Assembly (NCBI RefSeq): GCF_008801915.1
Contig: NZ_VZOV01000004.1
Span: 186,001-250,000, forward strand
Reading direction: 5' to 3'
Origin: Cupriavidus gilardii
Lineage (GTDB): Bacteria; Pseudomonadota; Gammaproteobacteria; Burkholderiales; Burkholderiaceae
DNA: 64,000 bases
The position numbers and the translations under genes were made by a program. A model generated the notes under the pieces. That model was given only the letters and a program-made list of their open reading frames with translations. It did no database searches and had not been told where the DNA came from. Of this stretch, positions 16,678 through 25,688 are shown piece by piece; the stretch's first letter is position 1, and the number at the start of each line of letters is the position of its first letter.

Positions 16678-17685
16678 TCACGCCCCGGGCTTGTTCCGAA
16701 ACACCAGCGCCAGCCCGAGCAGGATCGTCACCATGCCGGCCAACGCGAGCGGCGCCAGCCGGTTGCCGAGGATCAGATAGTCGAGCACCGCGGTGCCGGC
16801 GGGCACCAGGTAGAACAGGCTGGTCACATTGACCAGATTGCCGCCCTGGATCATCCGGTACAGCAGCAGTGTCGCGCCGATCGAGATCACCAGCGCCATC
16901 CAGCCGAGCGGCAGCAGCAGCGCGGGCGTCCACGAGACGTGGATCGGCTCGAACGGCAGCAGCGCCAGGCACATCAGCAGCGCGATGCCGTATTGCAGCG
17001 GCATCACGTCGATCGGCGCCTGGCGGATGCCTTTCTGCACGATGGTGCCGGCCGTCATCGTGGCCAGCGCGGTCAGCGCATAGAGCATGCCAGCCACCGG
17101 GGTGCCGGCAATGCCGATGCCCTGGTAGACGACCATCACGAGCCCCGCCAGCGCCAGCACCAGTCCGATCAGCCGCAACGCCGAGAAGCGGCGCTCGGTC
17201 AGCAGCAGCGTCAGGATCGGCTGGGCGCCGAGCAGCGTGGCCAGCATGCCGGGCGTGACGCCGCGGTCCAGCGCCAGCAGGTAGCAGATCGAATAGCAGC
17301 CGGTCAGCAGCAGCCCGACCATCGCGACCCGCGCGCGCTGTCCGGGCTCGGGCAGCCAGCGGCGGCGCCATGCGGCGATCGCCAGCAGTACGCCGAACGC
17401 CAGCACGAAGCGCAGCGTCAGGAAGGCAAAGGCGGAGGCATAGGCCAGGCCCCATTTGGCGACGATCGCGCCGCTGCTCCACAGCAGCACGAACAGCGCC
17501 GTGGAGCCGTGGGCGGCCCAGGTGTCGGGCAGCTTCACGCGCGAGCGCAGGGACGGTCGGGAGGAGGAGGGCCGGGACGAGGTCGGTCGGGACGAGAATG
17601 CCGACAACAGCGCCGACGAGAACGTCGACAAGGACAGCAAGGACAACGTCGATCGCGCCGCATGCGCGAATCTTTGGAAGTTCAT
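16678..17685 (-). CDS. DMT-superfamily (EamA) transporter
   Basis: A 335-residue drug/metabolite transporter with ten hydrophobic segments in two EamA repeats (first from STALFVLLWSSGAIVAKWGLAY at about 60, second from GMLYALTALATMTAG). Such proteins export amino acids or other metabolites; the substrate is unknown. ATG 17685 is preferred because AGGTG sits five bases upstream; an in-frame GTG lies nine bases earlier. The first 55 residues are an unusual Ser/Arg/Pro-rich extension (SSRPTSSRPSSSRP at 31-44) encoded by imperfect tandem repeats. A real start closer to the first helix would remove it, but I see no good candidate. Confidence 0.88.
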   Translation of the reverse strand: MNFQRFAHAARSTLSLLSLSTFSSALLSAFSSRPTSSRPSSSRPSLRSRVKLPDTWAAHGSTALFVLLWSSGAIVAKWGLAYASAFAFLTLRFVLAFGVLLAIAAWRRRWLPEPGQRARVAMVGLLLTGCYSICYLLALDRGVTPGMLATLLGAQPILTLLLTERRFSALRLIGLVLALAGLVMVVYQGIGIAGTPVAGMLYALTALATMTAGTIVQKGIRQAPIDVMPLQYGIALLMCLALLPFEPIHVSWTPALLLPLGWMALVISIGATLLLYRMIQGGNLVNVTSLFYLVPAGTAVLDYLILGNRLAPLALAGMVTILLGLALVFRNKPGA

Positions 17686-18358
17686 CGGTTTCACCTGTCA
17701 TTGGTGTGACGGGCTTCGGTCGACCGTGAGCGAACGCCGGCGGCGATTGCGAGCCGGCATCGGCGCGATGCGCGGCATCCAGCAGACGGCAATGGCGTTC
17801 GCGCGCGCCGGGCGCGCACGGTCAGACGGAAGAGTGGGGGTCGGCTGGGGTCAGCCGAGGACGGCCGCGGGCGGCGGGGCGACCGCTGCGACGACGGCGC
17901 GCGGCGGTGCAACACCGGCCACGACAGCGGGCGGCGGTGCTACGCCTGCCACGACGGCAGCGACGTCAGCCGGGGGCGAGCAGACAGCGGCCGGCGGCGA
18001 CCAGACAGGAGAAACGCGGGGAGGCGCCGACGCGCGCGCGCCACCGGTCGGCAGGACCGGATCGGCAATCGAAGAAGCGCGGCGTACAGGCGTCATGGAG
18101 CCCAAGTGGAACCGAAAGGGGTGGAAAACCGTCACACGACCGTCATGGGACGGTCGGTGCGTCGGCGGCGGGGCGATCTATCGGAATCAGACCGAAATCC
18201 GATGCTTTCCGCGGCACGACTCGCGCAAGCGTACACGCTCTATGATGTGCTGACAACCCCGTCCGCGGTGGCCCGGGCCGGGGCGCCGGTCCGGTACAAT
18301 GCGCGCCCCGCGGGCGCATGCCCGCCCGTATGTCTGACATCTGGCATTGGAGGACCTC
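17686..18358. other. 673-bp intergenic stretch, low-complexity and repeat-bearing, no confident gene
   Basis: It lies between the divergent DMT transporter gene and slyX. The middle carries three 30-bp imperfect repeats. An open plus-strand frame crosses it (17456-18253) and would encode a Gly/Ala/Thr-rich repeat segment followed by a basic tail, but it lacks a good start and ribosome site and is antisense to the transporter at its 5' end. Just before slyX, TACAAT at 18295-18300 is a plausible -10 element. Confidence 0.5.
17861..17950 (+). repeat. Three imperfect 30-bp tandem repeats
   Basis: Units start at 17861, 17891 and 17921. The second begins acgacggcgcgcggcggtg and the third acgacagcgggcggcggtg; a partial fourth begins at 17951. 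Translated on the plus strand each gives a ten-residue unit such as TARGGATPAT, but expression is doubtful. Confidence 0.7.
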
Positions 18359-18559
18359 ATGGAATCGCGAATCACCGAGCTGGAGGTCAAGCTGGCCTTC
18401 CAGGAAGACCTGCTGGAAACGCTGAACCTGACCGTCGCGAAGCAGCAGCGGCAGATCGAATTGCTGCAGGAGCAAATGCAGGCGCTGTACCAGCAATTGC
18501 CCGCTGCCACGGGTAACGCGGCCGACGGGTCGGTGCAGGAAATACCGCCGCACTACTGA
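18359..18559 (+). CDS. slyX: SlyX family protein
   Basis: A 66-residue coiled-coil protein matching SlyX in length and pattern: MESRITELEVKLAFQEDLLETLN then VAKQQRQIELLQEQ. Heptad-like spacing covers residues 1-45, and the C-terminus ends in the IPPHY-type tail typical of SlyX. The molecular role of SlyX is not established. ATG 18359 has GGAGG six bases upstream. A TACAAT -10-like hexamer at 18295-18300 suggests a promoter directly upstream. The DUF1439 gene follows on the same strand after 82 bases. Confidence 0.92.
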   Translation: MESRITELEVKLAFQEDLLETLNLTVAKQQRQIELLQEQMQALYQQLPAATGNAADGSVQEIPPHY

Positions 18560-18641
18560 GCCGCCGTTGCTACCAATTGCCGATGTTGGAACGTCGGGAC
18601 GCCACCCGGGTCTGACCGAGGTGACCACTCCAGCATCGCGC

Positions 18642-19256
18642 ATGTCTTCGATCCCTTCGCATGGCCGCCGCCGGGGCCTCCGGCGGCCCCTGGCGGCCAC
18701 GGCCACCGCCGCGGCGCTTGGCCTCGGTGCCGGCCTTGCCGTGCTCTCGGGCGCCGCCATCGCCGGCTACAACATCTGGACCGGCGAATACACCTTCACC
18801 AAGCAGGAACTGCAGCGCGCCGTCGAAGGCCGCTTTCCGGCGACGCTGCGCTATGCGCAGGTGCTTGACGTCCGGCTGACCCGGCCGCGGCTGACGCTCG
18901 ACGCGGCGGGCAACCGCATCACCACGCAGGTCGATGCGCAGCTGACCAACAGCCTGCTGCCGGCGCCGCCGATCAACGGCACGCTGGCGCTGAACAGCGG
19001 CCTGCGCTACGACCCGGTCAAGCGCGCGGTGCTGCTCGACAACCCGACCGTCGAGCAGGTCCACGTCGACGGCGTGCCGGGCCAATACAGCGCGCAGCTC
19101 AATGCGGTGGGCAACCTGGTCGCGCAGGAACTGCTGAAGGACTATCCGCTGCACACGTTCAAGCCCGAAGAGCTGCAGGTCAACGGCAAGCAGGTCGAGC
19201 CCGGCGCGATCACCGTGACCGAGGATGGTATCGCGGTGAAGATCGACACGAAGTAG
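18642..19256 (+). CDS. DUF1439-domain exported protein
   Basis: A 204-residue protein. An Arg-rich start (HGRRRGLRRPL) and a hydrophobic stretch (about 18-40) act as a signal or membrane anchor. The rest matches the DUF1439 (YceB-like) pattern: GEYTFTKQELQRAVEGRFP, LDVRLTRPRLTLDAAGNRI, and a C-terminal LLKDYPLHTFKPEEL segment. The fold is SYLF/BPI-like in E. coli YceB, a lipoprotein of unknown role. No lipobox cysteine is visible, so this member may be anchored by its uncleaved helix. ATG 18642 is chosen because it places the helix near the N-terminus; the ribosome site is weak and a GTG about 20 bases upstream is possible. Confidence 0.8.
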   Translation: MSSIPSHGRRRGLRRPLAATATAAALGLGAGLAVLSGAAIAGYNIWTGEYTFTKQELQRAVEGRFPATLRYAQVLDVRLTRPRLTLDAAGNRITTQVDAQLTNSLLPAPPINGTLALNSGLRYDPVKRAVLLDNPTVEQVHVDGVPGQYSAQLNAVGNLVAQELLKDYPLHTFKPEELQVNGKQVEPGAITVTEDGIAVKIDTK

Positions 19257-19281
19257 GGCGGGGCCGACCGTCTCACGGCCC

Positions 19282-19326
19282 CGAATGGCTCGAATGGCCC
19301 GAATGGCTCGAACGGCCCGAATGGCC
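19282..19326 (+). repeat. Five-copy 9-bp tandem repeat downstream of the DUF1439 gene
   Basis: Units are cgaatggct, cgaatggcc, cgaatggct, cgaacggcc and cgaatggcc. They begin 25 bases after the stop codon and end 14 bases before a strong terminator hairpin. Unit length and copy number equal those of the array at the clpV stop, though the sequence differs. Confidence 0.85.
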
Positions 19327-19340
19327 GCGAGATGCAAAGA

Positions 19341-19367
19341 AAAACCGGCGCGTAAAGCGCCGGTTTT
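19341..19367. terminator. Bidirectional rho-independent terminator
   Basis: Perfect 11-bp arms AAAACCGGCGC and GCGCCGGTTTT around a five-base loop, with A-tract and T-tract ends, lie between the convergent DUF1439 and ppiC genes. It would work in both directions. Confidence 0.9.
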
Positions 19368-19411
19368 CTCGTCGACGCCCGGTGGTGACCGGGCGCCAGG
19401 GGCAAGCCGCC

Positions 19412-20206
19412 TTACTGGATCTTGGCCTTGTCCCGCAGCGACTTCATCATCGACTGGAACTGCTCGCGCTGCCAGTTCTGGTCGCTCATCAGCATCTGCT
19501 GCAGCTGGGGCTTGGCTTCCTCGAAGGTCGGGATCTTGGTCTCGCGCTCGTCCTCGAGCAGGATCACGTGCCAGCCGAACTGGGTCTTGACCGGGGTCTC
19601 GGTCATCTGGCCCTTCTTCAGCCCGGCCATCGCGGCCGAGAACTCCGGCACATAGCTGTTGCTGCTGGCCCAGTCGAGATCGCCACCGTTGGCGGCCGAG
19701 CCCGGGTCCTTCGACGAGGCCTTGGCCACGTCGGCGAACTTGGCGCCGCCCTTGATCTTGGCGATGATCGCGACCGCTTCCGATTCCTTCTCGACCAGGA
19801 TATGGCGGGCGCGGTATTCCTTGCCGTTGCCGAACTGGGCCTTGATCTTGTCGTATTGCTTGCGCAGCTCGGCATCGCTGGTGCCGTGGGTGCGCACATA
19901 GTCTTCGAATACAGCGCCGGCCAGCACATTCAGTCGCGCCTGTTCCAGCTGCTCCTGCACGTCCGGGTTTTGCGTGACGCCGCGCTTGGTGGCTTCCTGC
20001 ACCAGCAGTTCGCGGTCGATCAGCATGTTGCGCGCGCGATCCCGCAGCTCCGGGGAATCCGGCTGGCCGGTGCCGGCGATCAGCTTGTCGAGCTTGGCCG
20101 ACGGAATACCCTTGCCATTGACGACGGCGGCATTCTGGGCGAGTGCGGGCAAGCTGCCAGCGGCAAGCACAGCCGCCAGGCTGAACGAGAGGACAGTGGT
20201 CTTCAT
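19412..20206 (-). CDS. Periplasmic parvulin-type peptidyl-prolyl isomerase
   Basis: A 264-residue protein with a clear signal peptide (MKTTVLSFSLAAVLAAGSLPALAQ). A helical SurA/PrsA-like N-terminal segment follows, then a parvulin domain (about 132-225) with the usual YRARHILVEKESEA start, GGDLDW loop and FGWHVILLEDER end. It should catalyse prolyl isomerisation during folding of exported and outer-membrane proteins. It is the last gene of the minus-strand string selO-msrB-yciB-bolA-ppiC, and a bidirectional terminator lies just beyond it. Similar proteins are annotated PpiC/PpiD/PrsA; it lacks a membrane anchor, so PpiD is unlikely. Confidence 0.93.
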   Translation of the reverse strand: MKTTVLSFSLAAVLAAGSLPALAQNAAVVNGKGIPSAKLDKLIAGTGQPDSPELRDRARNMLIDRELLVQEATKRGVTQNPDVQEQLEQARLNVLAGAVFEDYVRTHGTSDAELRKQYDKIKAQFGNGKEYRARHILVEKESEAVAIIAKIKGGAKFADVAKASSKDPGSAANGGDLDWASSNSYVPEFSAAMAGLKKGQMTETPVKTQFGWHVILLEDERETKIPTFEEAKPQLQQMLMSDQNWQREQFQSMMKSLRDKAKIQ

Positions 20207-20293
20207 GGAATCAGTGTTGGGAAGTCTGGGGAAGGCTGGACGATTATGCAGGTACTTGCGCAGAGGCTTGTGCAGACACCGCGCGGATGATGG

Positions 20294-20623
20294 TCACTGC
20301 GCGGAATACTCTTGCTCGGTGAATGCGGACACTGCCAGGGCATGGATCCGCATGGGGAAGAGACTGCGCAGCGCATCATACACCATGCGATGCCGGGCAA
20401 CCCGGCTCGCGCCGGCGAAGCGTTCGCTGACGATGGTGACATGATAGTGCCCGCCGCCCGAGGCCGCGCCCGGATGGCCCGCATGCAGCGCACTGTCGTC
20501 GCGCACGGTCAATTGGGACGGGGCCAGTTCGGCGCGCAGCAGGGCGTCGATCTGCGCGGCGGTGTCGCCGGCCGGACTGTTGGCGGCGCTGTCGGGAGGC
20601 AACGAAGAAGAGACGTCGTTCAT
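20294..20623 (-). CDS. bolA: BolA family protein
   Basis: A 109-residue BolA-fold protein. After a Ser/Ala/Pro-rich tail the domain runs from about residue 22: IDALLRAELAPSQLTVRDDSALHAGH, then GGHYHVTIVSERFAGASRVARHRMVYDAL. BolA proteins bind monothiol glutaredoxin and [2Fe-2S] clusters and influence shape and stress responses. The conserved C-terminal His (MRIHALAVSAF) is a cluster or DNA-interaction residue in the family. It lies 16 bases downstream of yciB on the same strand, and this yciB-bolA-ppiC order is common in betaproteobacteria. Confidence 0.93.
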   Translation of the reverse strand: MNDVSSSLPPDSAANSPAGDTAAQIDALLRAELAPSQLTVRDDSALHAGHPGAASGGGHYHVTIVSERFAGASRVARHRMVYDALRSLFPMRIHALAVSAFTEQEYSAQ

Positions 20624-20639
20624 GGTGCGATGCCCGCGC

Positions 20640-21203
20640 TCAATCGCGGGCGCTTTCCTGCGCTTTTTCCGGCGCGTTTTCGTTCATATGGCGCGACAGC
20701 CAGAGGCTTTGCGCGACGATGAAGACCAGCATCAGGCCCATGCTGCCGAACAGCTTGAAATTGACCCAGATGTCGGTCGAGAACTGGTAGGCCACCCACA
20801 GGTTCAGCACGCCCATCGCGGCGAAGAAGCCGGCCCAGGCGGTATTGAGGCGGCCCCAGACCGGGTCGGGCAGCTTGACGGACTTTTCCATCATGGCGCG
20901 GATCAGGTTCTTGCGCCAGATCGCGGCGGAGGCCAGCAGCGCGACCGCGAACAGCCAGTACAGCACGGTCGGCTTCCACTTGATGAAGGTCTCGTTGTGC
21001 AGCAGCAGTGTGGCGCCGCCGAACACGACGATGATCAGCAGGCTGATCCACTGCATCGGTTCGACCTTGCGGTGGCGCAGCCAGACCCAGCCGATCTGCA
21101 CGATGGTGGCCGCGATGGCGACCGCCGTGGCGGCAAAGATGCCCGCCAGCTTGAAGGTGACGAAAAACAGGATGACCGGGAACAGGTCGAACAGAAATTT
21201 CAT
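20640..21203 (-). CDS. yciB: YciB/IspZ inner-membrane protein (septation protein A)
   Basis: A 187-residue membrane protein with five hydrophobic segments. It begins with the family hallmark [19 protein letters not shown], has [15 protein letters not shown] in the middle and [20 protein letters not shown] before the last helix. YciB is linked to cell-envelope synthesis and septation; its biochemical activity is not settled. Length matches the family. The charged C-terminal tail is cytoplasmic. It lies 101 bases downstream of msrB and 16 upstream of bolA, consistent with one transcript. Confidence 0.95.
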   Translation of the reverse strand: MKFLFDLFPVILFFVTFKLAGIFAATAVAIAATIVQIGWVWLRHRKVEPMQWISLLIIVVFGGATLLLHNETFIKWKPTVLYWLFAVALLASAAIWRKNLIRAMMEKSVKLPDPVWGRLNTAWAGFFAAMGVLNLWVAYQFSTDIWVNFKLFGSMGLMLVFIVAQSLWLSRHMNENAPEKAQESARD

Positions 21204-21304
21204 GCGGGTCCGTCGGGGAAGGCGATGCCGGCGCGCGGCATCGCGGAATCGTTATCGTGGGGTCTGGCCGCGGCGGGTCAGCGTGCGTTGGTCAGCGCTG
21301 CGGC

Positions 21305-21754
21305 TCAGCCAGGCGTGCCGGACTTGCCGGCGTGGCCGGCATCCTCGCCGGAGCCCGGTTCGGGCTCGCGGTCGTCGAATTTTAGCGCAGCCGAATTGAT
21401 GCAATAGCGCAGGCCGGTCGGCGCGGGGCCATCCTCGAACACGTGACCCAAATGGCTGCCGCATTCCTTGCAGCGCACCTCGATGCGGACCATGCCGTGG
21501 CTGCGGTCGACGTGTTCGTCGATCACCTCACCGTTGATGGGCCGGAAATAGCTGGGCCAGCCACAACCGGCGTCGAACTTGGTAGTGGACTCGAACAGCG
21601 GCGTGCCGCAGCCTACGCAGCGATAGATGCCGGGCTCCCAGTGGTCCCAGTAGCGGCCGGTGAAGGCGCGTTCGGTGGCGGCCTCGCGCGTGACCCGGTA
21701 TTCGATGTCGGACAGTTGCGCGCGCCATTCGGCTTCGGTCTTGTTGACGGGCAT
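21305..21754 (-). CDS. msrB: Peptide-methionine (R)-S-oxide reductase MsrB
   Basis: A 149-residue cytosolic repair enzyme reducing the R epimer of methionine sulfoxide. Zinc ligands are C46/C49 (CVGC) and C95/C98 (CKEC); the catalytic cysteine is C118 in [10 protein letters not shown]64 in DAGCGWPSY fits the resolving cysteine. The [11 protein letters not shown] motif is conserved. The last 20 residues are a Gly/Glu-rich tail. It follows selO on the same strand. SelO AMPylates redox enzymes, so pairing it with MsrB suggests an oxidative-stress function for the whole string. Confidence 0.96.
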   Translation of the reverse strand: MPVNKTEAEWRAQLSDIEYRVTREAATERAFTGRYWDHWEPGIYRCVGCGTPLFESTTKFDAGCGWPSYFRPINGEVIDEHVDRSHGMVRIEVRCKECGSHLGHVFEDGPAPTGLRYCINSAALKFDDREPEPGSGEDAGHAGKSGTPG

Positions 21755-21820
21755 GATGCGGATCCTTGTGGGGGCGATCGGTGTTGGGTTCGATAGATCG
21801 GTTCGAGATCGGGACCGATA

Positions 21821-23452
21821 TCAGGACGAACAGCTTACCTCGATACCGGACGCCCAGTCCGGCGGCAGCGCGGCATACGACTCGGCCTCGGGCTGCTCGT
21901 CGAATGGCCGCGACAGCACCGCCAGCAGCCGCTGCACCTCGCTGAAGTCCTTCTCCTTGGCGCGCTGGATCGCCACCTCGGCCAGATGGTTGCGCAGCAC
22001 GTACTTCGGATTGACGGCCAGCATCGATGCCGCGCGGGCCGCGTCGTCCGAGTTCTCGGCACGCAGGCGGGCGCGGTAGCGTTCGGCCCACGCGTCCCAG
22101 CCGGCACGGTCCATGAACAGGTCGCGCACCGGCGCGTCGCGGCTGCCGTCCGCCGAGGAGATGCGGGCGAGGTTGCGCCAGAACAAGGTGTAGTCGACCC
22201 GCTGGGTATGCAGCAGGCGGAACAGGTCGGTCAGCAGCGCCTCGTCGGCCGCGTGGTCGATATCGGCGCTGGCCAGGCCCAGCTTGGCGCGGTACAGCTG
22301 GAAGAAGCGCTGCGCATAGCGGTCGCGGAAGGGATCGAGGCCGGCGTGCGCGGCCTCGATCGCGGCCTCCTTGGCCGCTTCGGTCGGCGCCTGGCCGTCC
22401 TCCCGCTGGATCCACAGCGGCAGCAGCGCCTGCGCCAGGCAATGCAGGTTCCAGAAGCCGACCTGCGGCTGCTGGCTGTAGGCATAGCGGCCCTGGGTGT
22501 CCGAGTGATTGCAGATATGGTTGGCGTCGAAGGCGTCGAGAAAGCCGAACGGGCCGTAATCGATGGTCAGGCCGAGGATCGACATGTTGTCCGTGTTCAT
22601 CACGCCATGGCAGAAGCCCACGGCCTGCCACTGGGCCATCAGGTCGGCGGTGCGCAGCGACACTTCGCGCAGCAGCGCCTGGTAGGGGCTGATGGTCTCG
22701 CCGCCGGCGCTGTCGCGGCATTCCGGCATGAAGCGGTCGATGACGAAGTCGGCCAGCTGGCGCAGCGCGGCCACGTCGTCGTGCGCGGCGAAATGCTCGA
22801 AATGGCCGAAGCGGATGAAGGTGGGCGCCAGGCGCGTGACCACCGCGGCGGTCTCGATGGTCTCCCGGCGTACCGGCGCGTCGGAGCCGACGATGCACAG
22901 CGCGCGCGTGGTCGGAATGCCCAGTGCGGCCATGGCCTCGGAGCACAGGTATTCGCGGATCGACGAGCGCAGCACGGCGCGGCCGTCGCCCATCCGCGAA
23001 TACGGCGTCTTGCCGGAGCCCTTGAGCTGGATTTCCCACGGACCGTTGGCGGTCTGCGCCTCGGCGATGCGGATCGCGCGGCCGTCGCCGAGCTGACCGG
23101 CCCAGACGCCGAACTGGTGGCCCGAGTAGACGGTGGCCAGCGGATCGGCCCAGTCCGGCACGCGGTTGCCGATGAAGATTTCGGCGAAGTCCCGCAGCGG
23201 GGGCGCCTTGTCGGGGCTGGCTGGCTCGCCCGAATGACCCGCCTGCCAGCCGAGCAGTTCCGCCGCGGCCGGGGCGACGGCAACCAGATAGGGCGCCGGC
23301 AATGGCATGGGCTGCAGGCGGGTGAAGAAGCGCTCGCCGAGCGCGGCAAAACCGGGCGCCACGGAAAAGGGCGGTTCTGCGGCGATGGCGGGCGACGATG
23401 GAGCCGAGGGAGCCGGTGCGGGGGAGACAGCTGAGGTCGGATCAGAGGACAT
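21821..23452 (-). CDS. selO: SelO/YdiU protein adenylyltransferase (pseudokinase)
   Basis: A 543-residue SelO-family protein that transfers AMP from ATP to protein hydroxyls. Visible motifs are [18 protein letters not shown], then [19 protein letters not shown] (nucleotide-binding loop), [14 protein letters not shown] and [10 protein letters not shown]. The C-terminus ends VSCSS, where animal SelO has selenocysteine, so this is the Cys form usual in bacteria. The first 25 residues are a Ser/Ala/Pro-rich extension. The start at 23452 faces a 453-bp region shared with the divergent acyl-CoA ligase gene. It heads the msrB-yciB-bolA-ppiC string. Confidence 0.95.
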   Translation of the reverse strand: MSSDPTSAVSPAPAPSAPSSPAIAAEPPFSVAPGFAALGERFFTRLQPMPLPAPYLVAVAPAAAELLGWQAGHSGEPASPDKAPPLRDFAEIFIGNRVPDWADPLATVYSGHQFGVWAGQLGDGRAIRIAEAQTANGPWEIQLKGSGKTPYSRMGDGRAVLRSSIREYLCSEAMAALGIPTTRALCIVGSDAPVRRETIETAAVVTRLAPTFIRFGHFEHFAAHDDVAALRQLADFVIDRFMPECRDSAGGETISPYQALLREVSLRTADLMAQWQAVGFCHGVMNTDNMSILGLTIDYGPFGFLDAFDANHICNHSDTQGRYAYSQQPQVGFWNLHCLAQALLPLWIQREDGQAPTEAAKEAAIEAAHAGLDPFRDRYAQRFFQLYRAKLGLASADIDHAADEALLTDLFRLLHTQRVDYTLFWRNLARISSADGSRDAPVRDLFMDRAGWDAWAERYRARLRAENSDDAARAASMLAVNPKYVLRNHLAEVAIQRAKEKDFSEVQRLLAVLSRPFDEQPEAESYAALPPDWASGIEVSCSS

Positions 23453-23578
23453 GAGGTCGGGGCCTTGGCTTCACGCGCCGGGCGCGAATGGTCGCGGAGG
23501 GGGCTGGGGACCGGCGCGGTGCAACAGCCTGCAATCGGTGGCCTGCCTGGAAGTGCGCTTGCAGGCTAGGGAAAACGA

Positions 23579-23597
23579 CATGTTGAGGTGCAACATG
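23579..23597. promoter_or_regulatory. Perfect 7-bp-arm palindrome upstream of selO
   Basis: CATGTTG and CAACATG flank AGGTG. It sits 127 bases upstream of the selO start and 309 upstream of the ligase start. No regulator is assigned. Confidence 0.45.
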
Positions 23598-23840
23598 GCT
23601 GGCAGTATTGTACTTGCACGCCGCATTTTCCCTGGTCTGACCGCGGCGCCGCGGCCGGTGTTCCCGCTTGTTTCCGCTTGTTCCCATCGCGGCGCGGCCA
23701 TCACCGGCAGTCTTCCCGTCATGCCGCCCGTTTGCGCCTCTGCTGTGCACCGGCGCAGTGCACGTGGGCAGTGCAGGACGGGCAGTGCGAGCGTGTCTGC
23801 TGACGCCTTCCGCTGGAAGGTTTTTGTCGGCCTAAAAAAA

Positions 23841-23852
23841 GAACGATTGTTC
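23841..23852. promoter_or_regulatory. GAACG-type operator candidate upstream of the acyl-CoA ligase gene
   Basis: GAACGATTGTTC matches GAACG-N2-CGTTC with one mismatch in the right arm. It lies 54 bases upstream of the ligase ATG. Closely related sites precede the fadB operon and a hydrolase gene in this window. Confidence 0.5.
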
Positions 23853-23905
23853 GCTTCTCGGCGTTGCCGGGGCGAATATCGCAACCGATACAGGAGACCA
23901 TTCCC

Positions 23906-25531
23906 ATGGCATTGATGGGACAAATGATGGGCGCGCCGCTGCTCATTTCCTCCATCATCACCCACGCCGCCCGCCATTACGGCAGCACCGAAATCGTTTC
24001 GCGGCGCACCGAAGGGGATCTCCACCGCTATACCTACCGCGACTGCGAACTGCGCGCCCGCCAGCTGGCGCAGGCGCTGGGCAAGCTGGGCGTGCAGCCC
24101 GGCGAGCGGGTCGGCACGCTGGCGTGGAACGGCTACCGCCACCTCGAGATCTACTACGCGGTATCGGGCATGGGTTCGGTCTGCCACACGATCAACCCGC
24201 GGCTGTTCCCCGAGCAGCTGGCCTATATCGTCAATCACGCCGAAGACCGCTATGTGTTCTTCGACCTGACCTTCCTGCCGCTGGTCGAGGGCCTGGCGCC
24301 GCATTGCCCGCAGGTCAAGGGCTGGGTGCTGATGAGCGACCGCGCGCACCTGCCGGCCGAATCGAAGCTGCCGCTGCTGTGCTACGAGGATCTGATCGAG
24401 GGCCAGGACGGCAACTACCAGTGGCCGAGCTTCGACGAGAACACCGCGTCGAGCCTGTGCTACACCTCCGGCACCACCGGCAATCCGAAGGGCGCGCTCT
24501 ATTCGCACCGCTCGACGGTGCTGCATTCGTATGCGTCCGCCTTGCCCGACGCGCTGGGCTGCTCGGCCAAGGACGTGATCCTGCCGGTCGTGCCGATGTT
24601 CCACGTCAATGCCTGGGGCCTGCCGTACTCGGTGCCGCTGGTCGGCGCCAAGCTGGTGTTCCCGGGCGCGAAGCTCGACGGCGCCTCGCTGTACGAGCTG
24701 TTCGAGCAGGAGCAGGTCACCTTTTCGGCGGGCGTGCCGACGGTCTGGCTCGGCCTGCTGCAGCATGTGCAGGCCAACCAGCTGCGCTTCTCCAGCTTCA
24801 AGCGCACGGTGATCGGCGGCTCGGCCGCGCCGCCGGCGATGATCAAGGCGCTGAACGCGCTCGATGTCGAGGTGATCCATGCCTGGGGCATGACCGAGAT
24901 GTCGCCGCTGGGCACCACCTGCAAGCTGCTGAACAAGCATCTGTCGCTGCCGCCCGAGCAGCAGCAGGCGATTCTGGAGAAGCAGGGCCGGGTCATCTAC
25001 GGCGTGGACATGAAGATCGTCGACGGCGAAGGGCGCGAGCTGCCGTGGGACGGCAAGGCCTTCGGCGACCTGATGGTGCGCGGCCCCTGGATCATCGACC
25101 GCTATTACCGCAGCGACAGCTCGCCGCTGGTCGACGGCTGGTTTCCGACCGGCGATGTGGCGACCATCGATGCCGACGGCTATATGCAGATCACCGACCG
25201 CAGCAAGGACGTGATCAAGTCCGGCGGGGAATGGATTTCGTCGATCGACGTCGAGAACGTCGCCGCGGCGCATCCGGCGGTGCATATGGCCGCCTGCATC
25301 TCGGTGCACCATCCCAAGTGGGACGAGCGGCCGTTGCTGGTGGTGATGAAGAAGCCTGGCTCCGAGCTGACCCGCGAAGAGCTGCTGAGCTTCTTCGAGG
25401 GCAAGGTCGCCAAATGGTGGATCCCCGACGATGTCGCCTTTGTCGACGAGATCCCGCTGACGGCCACCGGCAAGATGCAGAAGCTGAAGCTGCGCGAGCA
25501 GTTCAAGGACTATCGGCTGCCGACGGCCTGA
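23906..25531 (+). CDS. Acyl-CoA synthetase (AMP-forming fatty acid/3-methylthiopropionate-CoA ligase type)
   Basis: A 541-residue ANL-superfamily ligase activating a carboxylic acid to its CoA thioester via an acyl-AMP. The P-loop is YTSGTTGNPKG, followed by HAWGMTEMSPLG, then GWFPTGDVATID and DRSKDVIKSGGEWIS in the C-terminal hinge, with the catalytic Lys in TGKMQKLKLRE. It resembles the medium/long-chain and DmdB-like ligases (MALMGQMMGAPLLISSI start). ATG 23906 has CAGGAGA upstream. It precedes an ABC importer and lies near a beta-oxidation operon that shares a putative operator, so it probably supplies that pathway. Chain-length preference cannot be read. Confidence 0.93.
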   Translation: MALMGQMMGAPLLISSIITHAARHYGSTEIVSRRTEGDLHRYTYRDCELRARQLAQALGKLGVQPGERVGTLAWNGYRHLEIYYAVSGMGSVCHTINPRLFPEQLAYIVNHAEDRYVFFDLTFLPLVEGLAPHCPQVKGWVLMSDRAHLPAESKLPLLCYEDLIEGQDGNYQWPSFDENTASSLCYTSGTTGNPKGALYSHRSTVLHSYASALPDALGCSAKDVILPVVPMFHVNAWGLPYSVPLVGAKLVFPGAKLDGASLYELFEQEQVTFSAGVPTVWLGLLQHVQANQLRFSSFKRTVIGGSAAPPAMIKALNALDVEVIHAWGMTEMSPLGTTCKLLNKHLSLPPEQQQAILEKQGRVIYGVDMKIVDGEGRELPWDGKAFGDLMVRGPWIIDRYYRSDSSPLVDGWFPTGDVATIDADGYMQITDRSKDVIKSGGEWISSIDVENVAAAHPAVHMAACISVHHPKWDERPLLVVMKKPGSELTREELLSFFEGKVAKWWIPDDVAFVDEIPLTATGKMQKLKLREQFKDYRLPTA

Positions 25532-25688
25532 ACGGGGCCGCCGCAGGGCACGTGCAGCAGCCGGGGGCGTCTTCGATGGCGCCGCCGTAGAAGCAAACGG
25601 GCCATCGGGCAAGCCGCGATACAAGCGGCAGCCCCGGTAGTCCGCTCATCACGATAGCCAACGAGAGAAAGAGAGAAGGAGACAAACC

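Larger units (their letters stand above)
23453..23905. other. 453-bp divergent control region between selO and the acyl-CoA ligase gene
   Basis: No convincing gene is present. The region holds a 7-bp-arm palindrome at 23579-23597 and a GAAC-type inverted repeat at 23841-23852, each listed separately. Promoters for selO (minus) and the ligase (plus) must both lie here. Confidence 0.6.

Noticed and set aside
17456..18253. Plus-strand open frame with Gly/Ala/Thr decapeptide repeats
   Set aside because: No ribosome site or good start, partly antisense to the DMT gene; kept only as a low-interest observation.
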